A DNA stretch of 61,340 nt from Olsenella_L sp051876355 (GTDB lineage Bacteria; Actinomycetota; Coriobacteriia; Coriobacteriales; Atopobiaceae). This document shows, one piece after another, positions 26,395-34,816 of this stretch. The first letter of the stretch is position 1. The number at the start of each line of letters is the position of its first letter. The translations under genes and the position numbers were made by a program. The DNA lies in the NCBI GenBank assembly GCA_051876355.1, contig JBJEHU010000004.1:1-61340 (forward strand), given 5' to 3'. Under the pieces are notes generated by a model that saw nothing but the letters and a program-made list of their open reading frames with translations, ran no database searches and was not told the DNA's origin.

Positions 26395-26631
26395 GGGCAG
26401 ATCCTTTCTCCTGTTCGGGCTATCGTAGCAGGCTTCCGGCCTGATGGGGCGGGGAGAGGATGTCTTGCCGGCATCTTGAGTGCCGGGCGCTTAGATGAAG
26501 GGGACGTGCCGTCTTTGTTTCAGGCCTGTTCCACGACCTGCAGCGGTCTGGTTACGGTTGTAGACTCTTCACCACATTGGGGCAGGCAGAACATACCTGT
26601 TCCTGGAGTCGATGTGCGTAAGGAGCGTGTC

Positions 26632-27666
26632 ATGGTTCAGAAGAAGGATATCGACTGGCAGAGCCTCGGCTTTGCATATCAGCCGACCGATTACAGCTAT
26701 GTCTCGAACTACAAGGATGGTGCCTGGGACGAGGGCGGCCTTACTCCTGACCACACCGTAACGCTCTCCGAGTGCGCAGGCCTGCTGCACTACTGCCAGG
26801 AGGTCTTCGAGGGCCTCAAGGCCTACACGACGAAGGACGGCCGTGTCGTCTGCTTCCGTCCGGACCAGAACGCACACCGCATGCATGATTCTGCAGAGCG
26901 CATCGTCATGCCGCCGTTCCCCGAGGACCGTTTCGTCAAGGCAGTCGACGAGGTCGTCCGTGCCAATGCAGCATGGGTGCCGCCTTTCGGCACGGGCGCA
27001 ACGCTCTATATCCGCCCGCTCATGTTCGCCACGGGCGAGGTCATCGGCGTCAAGCCTGCTGACGCATACCAGTTCCGCATCCTCGTGACGCCGGTCGGCG
27101 CCTACTACAAGGGCGGCGTGAAGCCGGTCAAGGTGCAGGTCTCCGAGTACGACCGTGCAGCACCTCACGGCACCGGCAACATCAAGGCTGGCCTGAACTA
27201 CGCTATGTCGCTCTATCCGTCTGTCCTTGCCCACAAGGCAGGATACGCGGACAACATGTTCCTGGATCCGCAGACCCGCACCTACGTCGAGGAGTCTGGC
27301 GGCGCGAACTTCCTGTTCGTCGACAAGGACGGCACGCTCGTCGTCCCGAAGAGCGCCACGAACTCCATCCTGCCGTCCATCACCCGCCGCTCGCTCGTCG
27401 ATGTGGCTGAGCACTATCTCGGCATGAAGGTCGTCCAGCGCCAGGTGCGCTTCGACGAGATCGGCAACTTCGTCGAGTGCGGCATGTGCGGCACCGCAGC
27501 TGTCATCTCGCCTGTGGGCGAGGTCGACAACGGCGACGAGAAGATCGTCTACGGTATGGATCACGTCGGCCCTGTCATGAAGAAGCTCCGCGAGACGCTC
27601 ACCGGCATCCAGTCCGGCGAGATCGAGGACAAGTTCGGCTGGGTCCACGAGATCAAGGTCGACTAG
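26632..27666 (+). CDS. ilvE: Branched-chain amino acid aminotransferase
   Basis: The protein has 344 residues and is a PLP fold-type IV enzyme of the class II BCAT branch. Landmarks: QEVFEGLKAYTTKDG, FRPDQNAHRM, GTGATLYIRPLMFAT, the PLP-Lys region GNIKAGLNYAMSL (about 182-194) and VEESGGANFLFV. It interconverts Leu, Ile and Val with their 2-oxoacids. It has its own taaggag eight bases before the ATG. The frame is open far upstream through antisense of the aldolase gene, but that part has no protein character. A terminator follows. Confidence 0.93.
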   Translation: MVQKKDIDWQSLGFAYQPTDYSYVSNYKDGAWDEGGLTPDHTVTLSECAGLLHYCQEVFEGLKAYTTKDGRVVCFRPDQNAHRMHDSAERIVMPPFPEDRFVKAVDEVVRANAAWVPPFGTGATLYIRPLMFATGEVIGVKPADAYQFRILVTPVGAYYKGGVKPVKVQVSEYDRAAPHGTGNIKAGLNYAMSLYPSVLAHKAGYADNMFLDPQTRTYVEESGGANFLFVDKDGTLVVPKSATNSILPSITRRSLVDVAEHYLGMKVVQRQVRFDEIGNFVECGMCGTAAVISPVGEVDNGDEKIVYGMDHVGPVMKKLRETLTGIQSGEIEDKFGWVHEIKVD

Positions 27667-27686
27667 CTTCGAGGCTCTTGCATTTC

Positions 27687-27715
27687 AAGGCGTCCTGCTC
27701 AAGGCAGGGCGCCTT
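27687..27715 (+). terminator. Terminator after ilvE
   Basis: aaggcgtcctgc / gcagggcgcctt (12 bp, one U-G pair), loop tcaag, followed by tcttctt. Confidence 0.8.
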
Positions 27716-27831
27716 TCTTCTTGGAGAGGCACTGCCCGTCCCTGAAAAACTGCCCTGATTTGTCGCGCATCTTGGCTGAAAAGTGCCATACAGTTGAGGG
27801 ACGGAAAAGCCGAAGCGAAGGGCAGGCACAC

Positions 27832-28269
27832 ATGGGCAGCTTCATCAAGGAATTCAGGGAGTTCGTGTCCCGCGGCAATGTGATGGACATGGCAGTCGGC
27901 ATCATCATCGGCGGTGCGTTCACGAACATCGTGACGTCGCTCTGCACGAACATCATCAATCCTCTGATCAGCTTCATCTCCGGCGGCGGCGCCGAGGTCA
28001 CGGGCCTTGTCGTGCCGGGCACCGCTATCGACTTCGGTGCCTTCATCACCGCTGTCATCAACTTCTTCATCGTCGCCTTCATCGTCTTCTGCATGGTTAA
28101 GGCCATGAACCGCTTCAAGGAGGCAGAGGAGAAGCTCTTCCACACGAAGGAGGAAGAGGTCGAGAAGAAGGCACCGAAGTGCCCGCACTGCCTCGAGGAG
28201 GTCAAGGAGGGTGCGACGAGGTGCCCGCACTGCGGCGGCGAGATTCCGGGCGGCGCCCACGCCGAGTAA
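27832..28269 (+). CDS. mscL: Large-conductance mechanosensitive channel with C-terminal zinc ribbon
   Basis: The protein has 145 residues. The first 90 are a standard MscL subunit: FREFVSRGNVMDMAVGIIIGGAF (N-terminal amphipathic helix and TM1), a periplasmic loop about 50-68, and TM2 FITAVINFFIVAFIVFCMV. It releases solutes under hypo-osmotic stress. In place of a plain cytoplasmic bundle, residues 117-134 read CPHC-(10)-CPHC, two knuckles of a zinc ribbon, after an acidic and lysine-rich helix. The start is the ATG matching the family's MGSF/MLKEF beginning. Confidence 0.9.
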   Translation: MGSFIKEFREFVSRGNVMDMAVGIIIGGAFTNIVTSLCTNIINPLISFISGGGAEVTGLVVPGTAIDFGAFITAVINFFIVAFIVFCMVKAMNRFKEAEEKLFHTKEEEVEKKAPKCPHCLEEVKEGATRCPHCGGEIPGGAHAE

Positions 28270-28300
28270 GGCCAAGAAGAAAAGAATCTTATCTGCTCTT

Positions 28301-28329
28301 GATGCCTGTCCCCTCAAGGGGCAGGCATC
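28301..28329 (+). terminator. Hairpin between mscL and hisS
   Basis: gatgcctg-t-cccc / ggggcaggcatc with one bulged t and a tcaa loop. No T-run follows, so termination may be partial. Confidence 0.5.
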
Positions 28330-28455
28330 GTGCATGAAGGGGCAGAGGGTGAAAGCGCTATACTTGCCAGACGGCCGTGGAAGGCAGAAGGCACGAGCCT
28401 CTCTGTTTGTGGCCACGGCACAGAGCATGCCCAGGCATGCAGGAAGGAGCCTTTG

Positions 28456-29769
28456 ATGGCACAGAAGATTCAGGGTACCGAGGACCTCTATGGCGGATAC
28501 ATGCGCAGCTGGCAGCATATGCAGGATGTCGCACGCGACCTCTTCGGCACCTATGGCTTCGATATGATCGAGACGCCTGCGATCGAGCAGGTCGATACGT
28601 TCGTCCACGGCATCGGCGAGTCGACAGACGTCGTGCGCAAGGAGATGTTCCGCGTCGTCTCTGGCGCCCTCTTCGAGAACCTGCTCGAGGCAGGCACGGA
28701 GAAGGGACTCAAGCCGAAGCAGCGCATGGCCATGAGGCCGGAAGGCACGGCAGGTGTCGTGCGTGCTGCGGTGGAAAACAACTTCGTGCCGCAGGGAGCC
28801 GCACCCCAGAAGCTCTGGTATGCCGAGGCGATGTTCCGTGGCGAGCGTCCGCAGAAGGGACGCCTGCGCCAGTTCCACCAGGTCGGCGTCGAGGTGCTGG
28901 GAGCCGCCGACCCTGCCATCGATGCCGAGTGCATCATCATGCTCATGGAGTTCTACAAGCGCCTTGGCTTCGATCCTTCGAAGCTCAGGCTCTCGATCAA
29001 CTCGATGGGCGATGCCGCGTGTCGTCCAGCCTATCGCGAGAAGGTGCGCCAGTTCATCTATGACCACAAGGACGAGATGTGCGAGGACTGCCTCGAGCGT
29101 GCCGACATCAACCCGCTCAGAAGCTTCGACTGCAAGAACGACCACTGCCGCGAGGTCATGAAGTCCGCACCGCTCGTGACGGACAACCTCTGCGACGACT
29201 GCCGCGAGCACTACGAGAAGGTCAAGAAGTACCTCGACGAGGCCGGAGTTGCCTACGTCGAGGATCCGACGCTCGTGCGCGGCCTCGACTACTACACACG
29301 CACGGTCTTCGAGGTCGAGGCAACAGACGCCGGTGTTGGCGCTATCGGCGGCGGCGGTCGCTACGACGGCCTCATGGAGCTCGAGGGCGGCAAGCCGACG
29401 CCGGGCATCGGCTTTGCTGTGGGCTTCGAGCGCATCGCGCTTGCGCTTGCGGCACAGGGCGGCACGCTCGAGACGCCTGAGCCTGAGTGCATCTATGTGG
29501 CAGGCACGTCGGCAGAGGAGCGCGAAGCGGTCTTCAAGGCGACGCTCGCCCTCAGGAGCGCCGGCATCAGGACCGAAGCAGACTACCAGGGCCGCTCGCT
29601 CAAGAGCCAGTTCAAGCAGGCAGACAAGCTCCATGCCCGCCTCTGCGTCGTGCTCGGACCTGATGAGGTCGCAGCCGGCGAGGCGACGCTGCGCGATATG
29701 GACACGCACGAGCAGGTGCAGGTCCCGTTCGAGAGCCTGGCGGAAGCCGTGAAGGCACGCCTCGCGTAA
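28456..29769 (+). CDS. hisS: Histidyl-tRNA synthetase
   Basis: The 437-residue class II synthetase has motif 2 MAMRPEGTAGVVRA (about 96-109), the histidine-binding LVRGLDYYTRTVFE (about 275-288), GGGGRYDGL and motif 3 GFAVGFERIALAL. The C-terminal anticodon-binding domain begins near residue 335 (CIYVAGTSAEE). An insertion with several CxxC pairs (CEDCLERADINPL...CDDC, about 210-255) is seen in the broader bacterial HisRS branch. It charges tRNA-His in the cytoplasm. The start is the ATG with aggaagga upstream. Confidence 0.95.
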   Translation: MAQKIQGTEDLYGGYMRSWQHMQDVARDLFGTYGFDMIETPAIEQVDTFVHGIGESTDVVRKEMFRVVSGALFENLLEAGTEKGLKPKQRMAMRPEGTAGVVRAAVENNFVPQGAAPQKLWYAEAMFRGERPQKGRLRQFHQVGVEVLGAADPAIDAECIIMLMEFYKRLGFDPSKLRLSINSMGDAACRPAYREKVRQFIYDHKDEMCEDCLERADINPLRSFDCKNDHCREVMKSAPLVTDNLCDDCREHYEKVKKYLDEAGVAYVEDPTLVRGLDYYTRTVFEVEATDAGVGAIGGGGRYDGLMELEGGKPTPGIGFAVGFERIALALAAQGGTLETPEPECIYVAGTSAEEREAVFKATLALRSAGIRTEADYQGRSLKSQFKQADKLHARLCVVLGPDEVAAGEATLRDMDTHEQVQVPFESLAEAVKARLA

Positions 29770-29793
29770 GAGCGCAGACAGATGATCCAGCGG

Positions 29794-29823
29794 GGCTCCC
29801 GTCTTCGGATGGGAGCCTCTTTT
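29794..29823 (+). terminator. Terminator after hisS
   Basis: ggctcccgtc / gatgggagcc (one G-U pair) with a stable ttcg tetraloop, followed by tctttt. Confidence 0.85.
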
Positions 29824-29930
29824 CATAAGGAGTGGCAGCTCCTTCATTGCACAGGCGTGTCTGCGCCGAGCCTTGGCTTCGCTCTTCTGCTATAAAGAAA
29901 CAGTCATATCGTGAGGCAGGAAGGCTTTCC

Positions 29931-30944
29931 ATGCATATCCCCGAGAACTATCTGAGCCCTTCGACCTGTGGCGTGCTCGCCGCTTCCATGGTCCCCGTCT
30001 GGATCCATGCCACAAGGCGCGTGCGCGAGACCGTGCCGAAGGACAAGATGCCTCTTCTGGGCCTCGCTGCTGCCTTCAGCTTCCTCGCGATGATGTTCAA
30101 TGTGCCGATTCCCGGAGGCACGACAGGGCACGCCGTCTGCGGCACCCTGATCGCGATACTCTTTGGTCCTTGGGCAGCGACGATTGCGCTCTCGGTTGCG
30201 CTCGCGCTCCAGGCCATCCTCTTCGGCGATGGCGGGATTCTGGCATTCGGTGCGAACTGCTTCAACATGGCCTTCATCCTGCCGCAGGTAGGGTATGGCA
30301 TCTATACCTGGCTTATGCACCGGAAGAAGGGTGCGTCCTCGTTGAGATCCGAGCTTGTGGCTGCAGGCATTGCCTCCTACGTCGCAATCAATGCAGCGGC
30401 GCTCTGTGCTGGCATCGAGTTCGGCATCCAGCCCCTCCTCTTCACGGATGCTGCCGGCAACGCGCTCTATTGTCCTTATCCGCTCTGGGTCTCGGTCCCT
30501 GCGATGCTCGCAGGGCACCTCACGGTGGCGGGCGCTGCCGAGACAATCTTCACGGTCGGCATCCTGGCCTATGTGAGGAAGGCTGCCCCTTCCTTCGGAA
30601 TCGAGGGGCTCGGTGCGACGGACAAAGACGCCTCCCGCTCGAGCAGGGCGATGGCAGCCTTGATGTGTGCCCTCATCGTGCTTGTGCCGCTCGGCCTTCT
30701 GGCCGAAGGCGATGCGTGGGGAGAATGGGCGCCCGAAGACGTGAGCGCTGCGGTCGGCTATGCACCTCAAGGCCTTTCCTCTGGCTGGGCGTGGGAGGCG
30801 CTCATTCCTGACTATTCGTTCGGGGCGCTTCCAGACTGGGCCGGCTATGTTCTTTCTGCCGTGATCGGCGCCGCCGTGCTCGTGATCGTGTTCCGGCTTC
30901 TCGCAGCAGGAGGAAAGCAGAAGGTCGATTTTGGCACGCGATAG
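29931..30944 (+). CDS. cbiM: ECF metal transporter substrate-binding component, CbiM/NikM type
   Basis: The protein has 337 residues. It opens with MHIPENYLSPSTCGVLAA; the extreme N-terminal Met-His-Ile coordinates Co2+ or Ni2+ in CbiM/NikM, which fixes this start. The ATG lies ten bases after caggaaggc. About seven hydrophobic helices follow, including FNVPIPGGTTGHAVCGTL. The C-terminal IPDYSFGALPDWAGYVLSAVIG fits the fused CbiN-like tail. Cobalt or nickel cannot be told apart. It is coupled to a CbiQ/EcfT gene by a 14-base overlap. No cobalamin riboswitch is visible upstream. Confidence 0.88.
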   Translation: MHIPENYLSPSTCGVLAASMVPVWIHATRRVRETVPKDKMPLLGLAAAFSFLAMMFNVPIPGGTTGHAVCGTLIAILFGPWAATIALSVALALQAILFGDGGILAFGANCFNMAFILPQVGYGIYTWLMHRKKGASSLRSELVAAGIASYVAINAAALCAGIEFGIQPLLFTDAAGNALYCPYPLWVSVPAMLAGHLTVAGAAETIFTVGILAYVRKAAPSFGIEGLGATDKDASRSSRAMAALMCALIVLVPLGLLAEGDAWGEWAPEDVSAAVGYAPQGLSSGWAWEALIPDYSFGALPDWAGYVLSAVIGAAVLVIVFRLLAAGGKQKVDFGTR

Positions 30945-31755
30945 GGAAGAGACACGGGAGCTGCCTGAGTGGCTGCTGACAGATGAGCGCTACGAGCCTG
31001 CAGCTGACAGGGATTCATTCATACGCAAGAGCATGGAGGCCGTGGCAGGGGTTCTGGCACGCCTGAGGCTTGATGGAGGCAAGCCCTGGACACTCTCTCC
31101 CTCTGCTCCCGTGAAGCTCGTGCTCGGCCTTCTTGCCATCATCCTCGGCTCCTGCGCCACGAACTTCGCGTTCACGCTTCTGCTTCTTGCTGTCGTGCTC
31201 GTGCGCATGGCACTGCTGCCACAGAAGGCGCTTTCGCGCTGCTTGAAGACATCTGCGGGAGCAGCCATCCTGAGTGCCCTTCTGATGCTTCCGGCCATCC
31301 TTCTGGGACAGGCGAGCTCGGCGCTTCTTATCGGCACGAAGGTCTTCGTCTCGGTCTCGATCGCAATGATCGTGGCGCTCTCGACGCCGCTCTCCGAGCT
31401 CACCGGGGCGCTTCGTGCCTTCCATGTGCCGAATGTCTTCATCCTGACTGTCGAGCTGGCATTGAAGAGCATCTATGACCTCGGACAGACGGCGCTCGAG
31501 GTGCTCGGATCCCTGAAGATGCGAAGCGTTGGCAGGAACCACGAGAAGGGAAGCGCCCTGGGCGGCGTCGGCGGCGTCGTGCTCCTCAAGGCGCAGCGGG
31601 CAGCGAAGACGACCTCGGATGCCATGCGCTGCCGCGGCTTCGAGGGGGACTATATCGTGCCCGACACGCTCGCATTCCGTCCGGCCGATGCACTCTGGGC
31701 GGCAGGCGCCATCCTGCTTGTGGTGGCTTTCCTTGTGCTGGAAGGCGTCCTCTAG
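30931..31755 (+). CDS. cbiQ: ECF transporter transmembrane component, CbiQ/EcfT type
   Basis: The protein has 274 residues. After a 50-residue hydrophilic start come about five membrane helices and the coupling-helix region LKMRSVGRNHEKG and SDAMRCRGFEGDY; the short A-R-G-type motifs here (A.RCRG) contact the ATPases. It begins with TTG inside the cbiM gene. The expected next gene, an EcfA/CbiO ATPase, is missing: a GntR gene on the other strand follows at once, overlapping the end by four bases. The complex must therefore borrow ATPases encoded elsewhere. Confidence 0.85.
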   Translation: MARDREETRELPEWLLTDERYEPAADRDSFIRKSMEAVAGVLARLRLDGGKPWTLSPSAPVKLVLGLLAIILGSCATNFAFTLLLLAVVLVRMALLPQKALSRCLKTSAGAAILSALLMLPAILLGQASSALLIGTKVFVSVSIAMIVALSTPLSELTGALRAFHVPNVFILTVELALKSIYDLGQTALEVLGSLKMRSVGRNHEKGSALGGVGGVVLLKAQRAAKTTSDAMRCRGFEGDYIVPDTLAFRPADALWAAGAILLVVAFLVLEGVL

Positions 31756-32471
31756 GCCGTCTGGTCCTCTGCGTTCTTGAAGTAGTCGGGGAAGGCAGAG
31801 AGGACCTCTTCCTTCTCGTCGAGCATCACATGGAGATGGTGCTCGATCAGATAGGCTGCCTCTTCCGGGTCGTGGGACTCGAGGGCGGCGAGGAGCGCCT
31901 CGTGCTCGTCGAGGATGGACTGCCAGCCGAGGCCTCTGGCCTTTACATGGAGCCAGCGGAAGCGGTCGAGGTCGACCGCACCACGCGAAAGCCAGGCCCA
32001 CTCGTAGGTCCTGCCGGCAATCACATAGATTGCCTCGTGCATCGCATTGTCTGCATCGAAGAACGCCCTCTGGTCATGGCTCCTGACAGCCGCCTTCTGC
32101 TCCTCGATCGCTGCACGCATGCCGGCAAGGTTTTCTTCCGTAGCGTGTGCTGCTGCCTCGCGGACGACGGGACGCTCGATATTGAGACGCAGAAAATGGG
32201 CGCTCTTGGCTGCATTCATATCGATCAGGGAGACATAGCTGCCGCTCTTGGCCTTCGTATAGACAAGGCCTTCCTGCTGCAGGCGCACGATAGCCTCGCG
32301 GACCGGGGTCCTGCCGACGCCGAAGGTCTCGCGCACATCCTTCGCAGAGAGGCGCTGTCCGGGCAGATACTCGAACTCGATGATGCCGCGCTTCAGGCGG
32401 TCATATGCCTCGTCCTGCTGCTTGTCGGGAAGCTCGGCTGCTTCCTGCTCCTGCTCTGTCGTCCCTGCCAT
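31752..32471 (-). CDS. GntR-family (FadR/FCD) transcriptional regulator
   Basis: The 239-residue protein has an N-terminal winged helix AYDRLKRGIIEFEYLPGQRLSAKDVRETFGVGRTPVREAIVRLQQEGLV (about 22-70; key residues PGQRL and RTPVREAI). It is followed by an all-helical FCD ligand domain with metal-binding-type Asp/His positions (DADNAMHEAIY, EHEALLAAL). FCD regulators commonly sense uronates or other small carboxylates. It lies divergent from the kdgK-eda operon across a 302-base region with a perfect palindrome, so that operon is its likely target and KDG or KDPG a candidate ligand. Its 3' end overlaps cbiQ by four bases. Confidence 0.88.
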   Translation of the reverse strand: MAGTTEQEQEAAELPDKQQDEAYDRLKRGIIEFEYLPGQRLSAKDVRETFGVGRTPVREAIVRLQQEGLVYTKAKSGSYVSLIDMNAAKSAHFLRLNIERPVVREAAAHATEENLAGMRAAIEEQKAAVRSHDQRAFFDADNAMHEAIYVIAGRTYEWAWLSRGAVDLDRFRWLHVKARGLGWQSILDEHEALLAALESHDPEEAAYLIEHHLHVMLDEKEEVLSAFPDYFKNAEDQTA

Positions 32472-32555
32472 GGATGTGGTCTCCTTTCCTGCATTTCTCG
32501 GCTAGCATACCACGCAAACTAGCATCCAAGAAATAGACAGGGCCAATTCTGTTCG

Positions 32556-32573
32556 CCGAATGGCGGCATTCGG
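32556..32573. promoter_or_regulatory. Palindrome between gntR and kdgK, candidate operator
   Basis: ccgaatg-gcgg-cattcgg is a perfect 7-bp-arm palindrome 85 bases before the gntR start and 201 before kdgK. gtt/aac extends it with a two-base offset. The same ccgaatg word occurs twice near 2179-2205, before the permease gene at 2328. A second loose repeat, cattcctg...caggaatg, follows at 32576-32609. The intergenic stretch 32472-32773 holds no gene. Confidence 0.45.
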
Positions 32574-32773
32574 AACATTCCTGCCGCATCAGCAGGACAG
32601 ACAGGAATGCAGGCGGCATCTTCTGCTGAAAACAGGGCCGAGGAGTTTTCCTTCCTTTGGCAAGATTTTCTCTATACAACGAATAACTAACATGCTAGAT
32701 TTGGAATCGATGAAAGAGAGGGAGCTGCAGCGTCCAAGGAAGGACGGCAGCTCTGTGCCGGAAAGGATGGAAC

Positions 32774-33802
32774 ATGAAGCTTGAAGGCAAGGTTCTGACC
32801 TTCGGAGAGATAATGATGAGGCTGTCGCCTCCCGATCATCTGCGCCTTGAGCAGGCAAGCTCGTTCGATGTGCGCTACGGCGGGGCAGAGGCAAACGTTG
32901 CCTTCTCTCTGGCATATCAGAAGGATGATGCAGCATTCGTCTCCATCGTGCCGGCAAGCCGCATCGGCGATGCCGCGCTCAGGAGCCTCTCTGCCTACGG
33001 TGTCGATGTCTCCCGCGTTGTGCGCAAGGGCGACCGTCTCGGCAGCTACTTCTTCGAGATCGGCGCATCGGTGCGCTCGAACGGCTGCGTCTATGACCGC
33101 AAGTACTCGGCCATGAATCTGGCATCCCACACGGACTTCGACTGGGACAAGATCCTCGAGGGCGTCAGCGTCTTCTATGTGAGCGGCGTCACGCCGGCCG
33201 TGTGCCCGGAGATGGCAGAGGCAGCCTACGAGGCGCTGTCCGCTGCAAGGAAGCGCGGCATCGTGACCGTGGCCGACCTCAACTACCGCAAGCTCTGGAC
33301 GCCAGACGACGCCAAGAAGTTCTGGAAGAAGGCCCTGCCGCTCGTCGACATCTGCATCGCGAACGACGAGGATGCACCGTCCTGCCTCGGCATCTCCTAT
33401 GGCTCGGGATCTCTTGCCACGGGCATCGAGGAGAAGGATGCCTACGTCCAGATCGCAGACGAGCTTGTCCGCACCTACGGTGTCAAGATGGTTGCCTCTG
33501 TCATCCGTGACATCCGCTCCGTCGAGGACTCCGACTGGATGGGCATGATCTATGCAGACGGGAAGGCACACTTCTCTTCTGTCCACCATATGCATGTGCT
33601 CGAGGGGGTCGCTGCAGGAGATGCCTTTGCAGCAGGCCTCATCCACGCCCTGCTCCATGGGATGGACTACGATGCAGCTGCATCGTATGCAATCGCGGCA
33701 TCCGTCCTGAAGCTCACGGTCAAGGGCGATTCGAACTTCGCCACGGCAGAAGATATCGCAGGGGTTGCTGCCAAGGGCGCAGGCCTCAGGGTCAGCCGCT
33801 AG
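32774..33802 (+). CDS. kdgK: PfkB-family sugar kinase, probable 2-keto-3-deoxygluconate kinase
   Basis: The protein has 342 residues. GGAEANVAFSLAYQKDDAAFVS (about 36-57) is the first PfkB motif, and GVAAGDAFAAGLIHALL (about 277-293) carries the second, with the catalytic Asp of AAGD. Family members phosphorylate furanose sugars or KDG. The KDG assignment comes from the aldolase 26 bases downstream that would split KDPG. The ATG is preceded by ggaaaggatgg. Confidence 0.85.
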   Translation: MKLEGKVLTFGEIMMRLSPPDHLRLEQASSFDVRYGGAEANVAFSLAYQKDDAAFVSIVPASRIGDAALRSLSAYGVDVSRVVRKGDRLGSYFFEIGASVRSNGCVYDRKYSAMNLASHTDFDWDKILEGVSVFYVSGVTPAVCPEMAEAAYEALSAARKRGIVTVADLNYRKLWTPDDAKKFWKKALPLVDICIANDEDAPSCLGISYGSGSLATGIEEKDAYVQIADELVRTYGVKMVASVIRDIRSVEDSDWMGMIYADGKAHFSSVHHMHVLEGVAAGDAFAAGLIHALLHGMDYDAAASYAIAASVLKLTVKGDSNFATAEDIAGVAAKGAGLRVSR

Positions 33803-33828
33803 ACAAGCGAGAGAGAGAGGAAACAGCA

Positions 33829-34476
33829 ATGTCCTACATGGATTCGTTCTACAAGAGCGTCGAGAAGATGGGTGTCGTGCCGGTCGTCGTCCTGGACAAG
33901 GCGGAGGACGCAAAGCCGCTTGCCGAGGTGCTCGTCGAGGGCGGCCTTCCTTCCGCCGAGGTGACGTTCCGCACCGAGGCTGCTGCCGAGTCCATCAAGA
34001 TCATGGCAGACGAGTGCCCTGACATCATGGCCGGTGCCGGCACGGTCCTCACCGTCGAGCAGGCAAAGCGCGCTGTCGATGCAGGTGCCAAGTTCATCGT
34101 CTCCCCGGGCTACAACATGGACGTCGTCGACTGGTGCCTCGACAACAAGGTCCCGACCATTCCGGCAGGCGTCACCCCGACCGAGGTCACGGCTCTCGTG
34201 AACAAGGGCCTCGAGGTCACGAAGTTCTTCCCGGCTGCCCAGTACGGCGGCCTTGCCACGATCAAGGCGCTTGCCTCTGTGTTCGTCGGCCACAGGTTCA
34301 TGCCGACGGGTGGCGTGAATGCCCAGAACCTCGCAGCCTATCTTGCCGATCCTGCCATCATCGCCTGCGGCGGCACCTGGATGGTGAAGCCGCAGATGAT
34401 CCGCGAGCACCGCTTCGACGAGATGCTTGCTCTCACGAAGGAAGCGGCCGAGATCGTCCGCTCCACCCGCGCATAG
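33829..34476 (+). CDS. eda: KDPG/KHG aldolase
   Basis: The 215-residue class I aldolase has a TIM-barrel layout: VVPVVVLDKAEDAKPLAEVL, GGLPSAEVTFRTEAA with the catalytic Glu, AGAGTVLTVEQA, KFIVSPGYN, and the Schiff-base Lys in EVTKFFPAAQYGG (about residue 132). It cleaves 2-keto-3-deoxy-6-phosphogluconate to pyruvate and glyceraldehyde-3-phosphate. It is second in the operon with kdgK, together the last two steps from uronates. The ATG is preceded by agagagaggaa. A strong hairpin follows. Confidence 0.92.
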   Translation: MSYMDSFYKSVEKMGVVPVVVLDKAEDAKPLAEVLVEGGLPSAEVTFRTEAAAESIKIMADECPDIMAGAGTVLTVEQAKRAVDAGAKFIVSPGYNMDVVDWCLDNKVPTIPAGVTPTEVTALVNKGLEVTKFFPAAQYGGLATIKALASVFVGHRFMPTGGVNAQNLAAYLADPAIIACGGTWMVKPQMIREHRFDEMLALTKEAAEIVRSTRA

Positions 34477-34525
34477 CGTTCTTCCTGGCTTCCTCCTTTC
34501 CCCCAGGAAGAGCCGTACAAGCCCC

Positions 34526-34566
34526 GAAGGCGCCCTCCGGACTGATTGCATCCGGAGGGCGCCTTC
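34526..34566 (+). terminator. Terminator after eda
   Basis: A perfect 16-bp stem (gaaggcgccctccgga and its complement) with a 9-base loop. Only tt and mixed bases follow. From 34567 to 34816 no gene is recognised. Confidence 0.75.
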
Positions 34567-34760
34567 ATGTGTATCGGGGGGGAATCTGCTCGCGGGAAGC
34601 ACGGTCCTTCCATGTGGGAGCAGCGCCTTGAGATGCAGGCAAGGCTGCCGTACGGGGCCTGGCAGCTGATGCGCATGCCGGAATATCCCCATCGGCAGCA
34701 GGATGAGAGAGGGTGGCTATGGCGCGGGATGCCGGGAGAACGAGATGCACTCAAAGCAGT

Positions 34761-34790
34761 GCAGCCTGCTCCGGCAAAGGAACAGGCTGC
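34761..34790 (-). terminator. Possible terminator of the NhaC-type gene
   Basis: gcagcctg / caggctgc (8 bp) closes a 14-base loop 27 bases beyond the stop of the minus-strand antiporter gene. No T-run is present, so the call is tentative. Confidence 0.4.
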
Positions 34791-34816
34791 AGAAGGAAGC
34801 GAATCTGTGACGTGCG

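Noticed and set aside
25126..26631. N-terminal extension of the ilvE frame by about 500 codons
   Set aside because: This part lies antisense to the threonine aldolase gene, has no protein character, and the aminotransferase has its own ribosome-binding site and a family-length start at 26632.
29770..29930. Cobalamin riboswitch before cbiM
   Set aside because: The region is short, contains the hisS terminator, and lacks the gccactg-type box and the expected stems.
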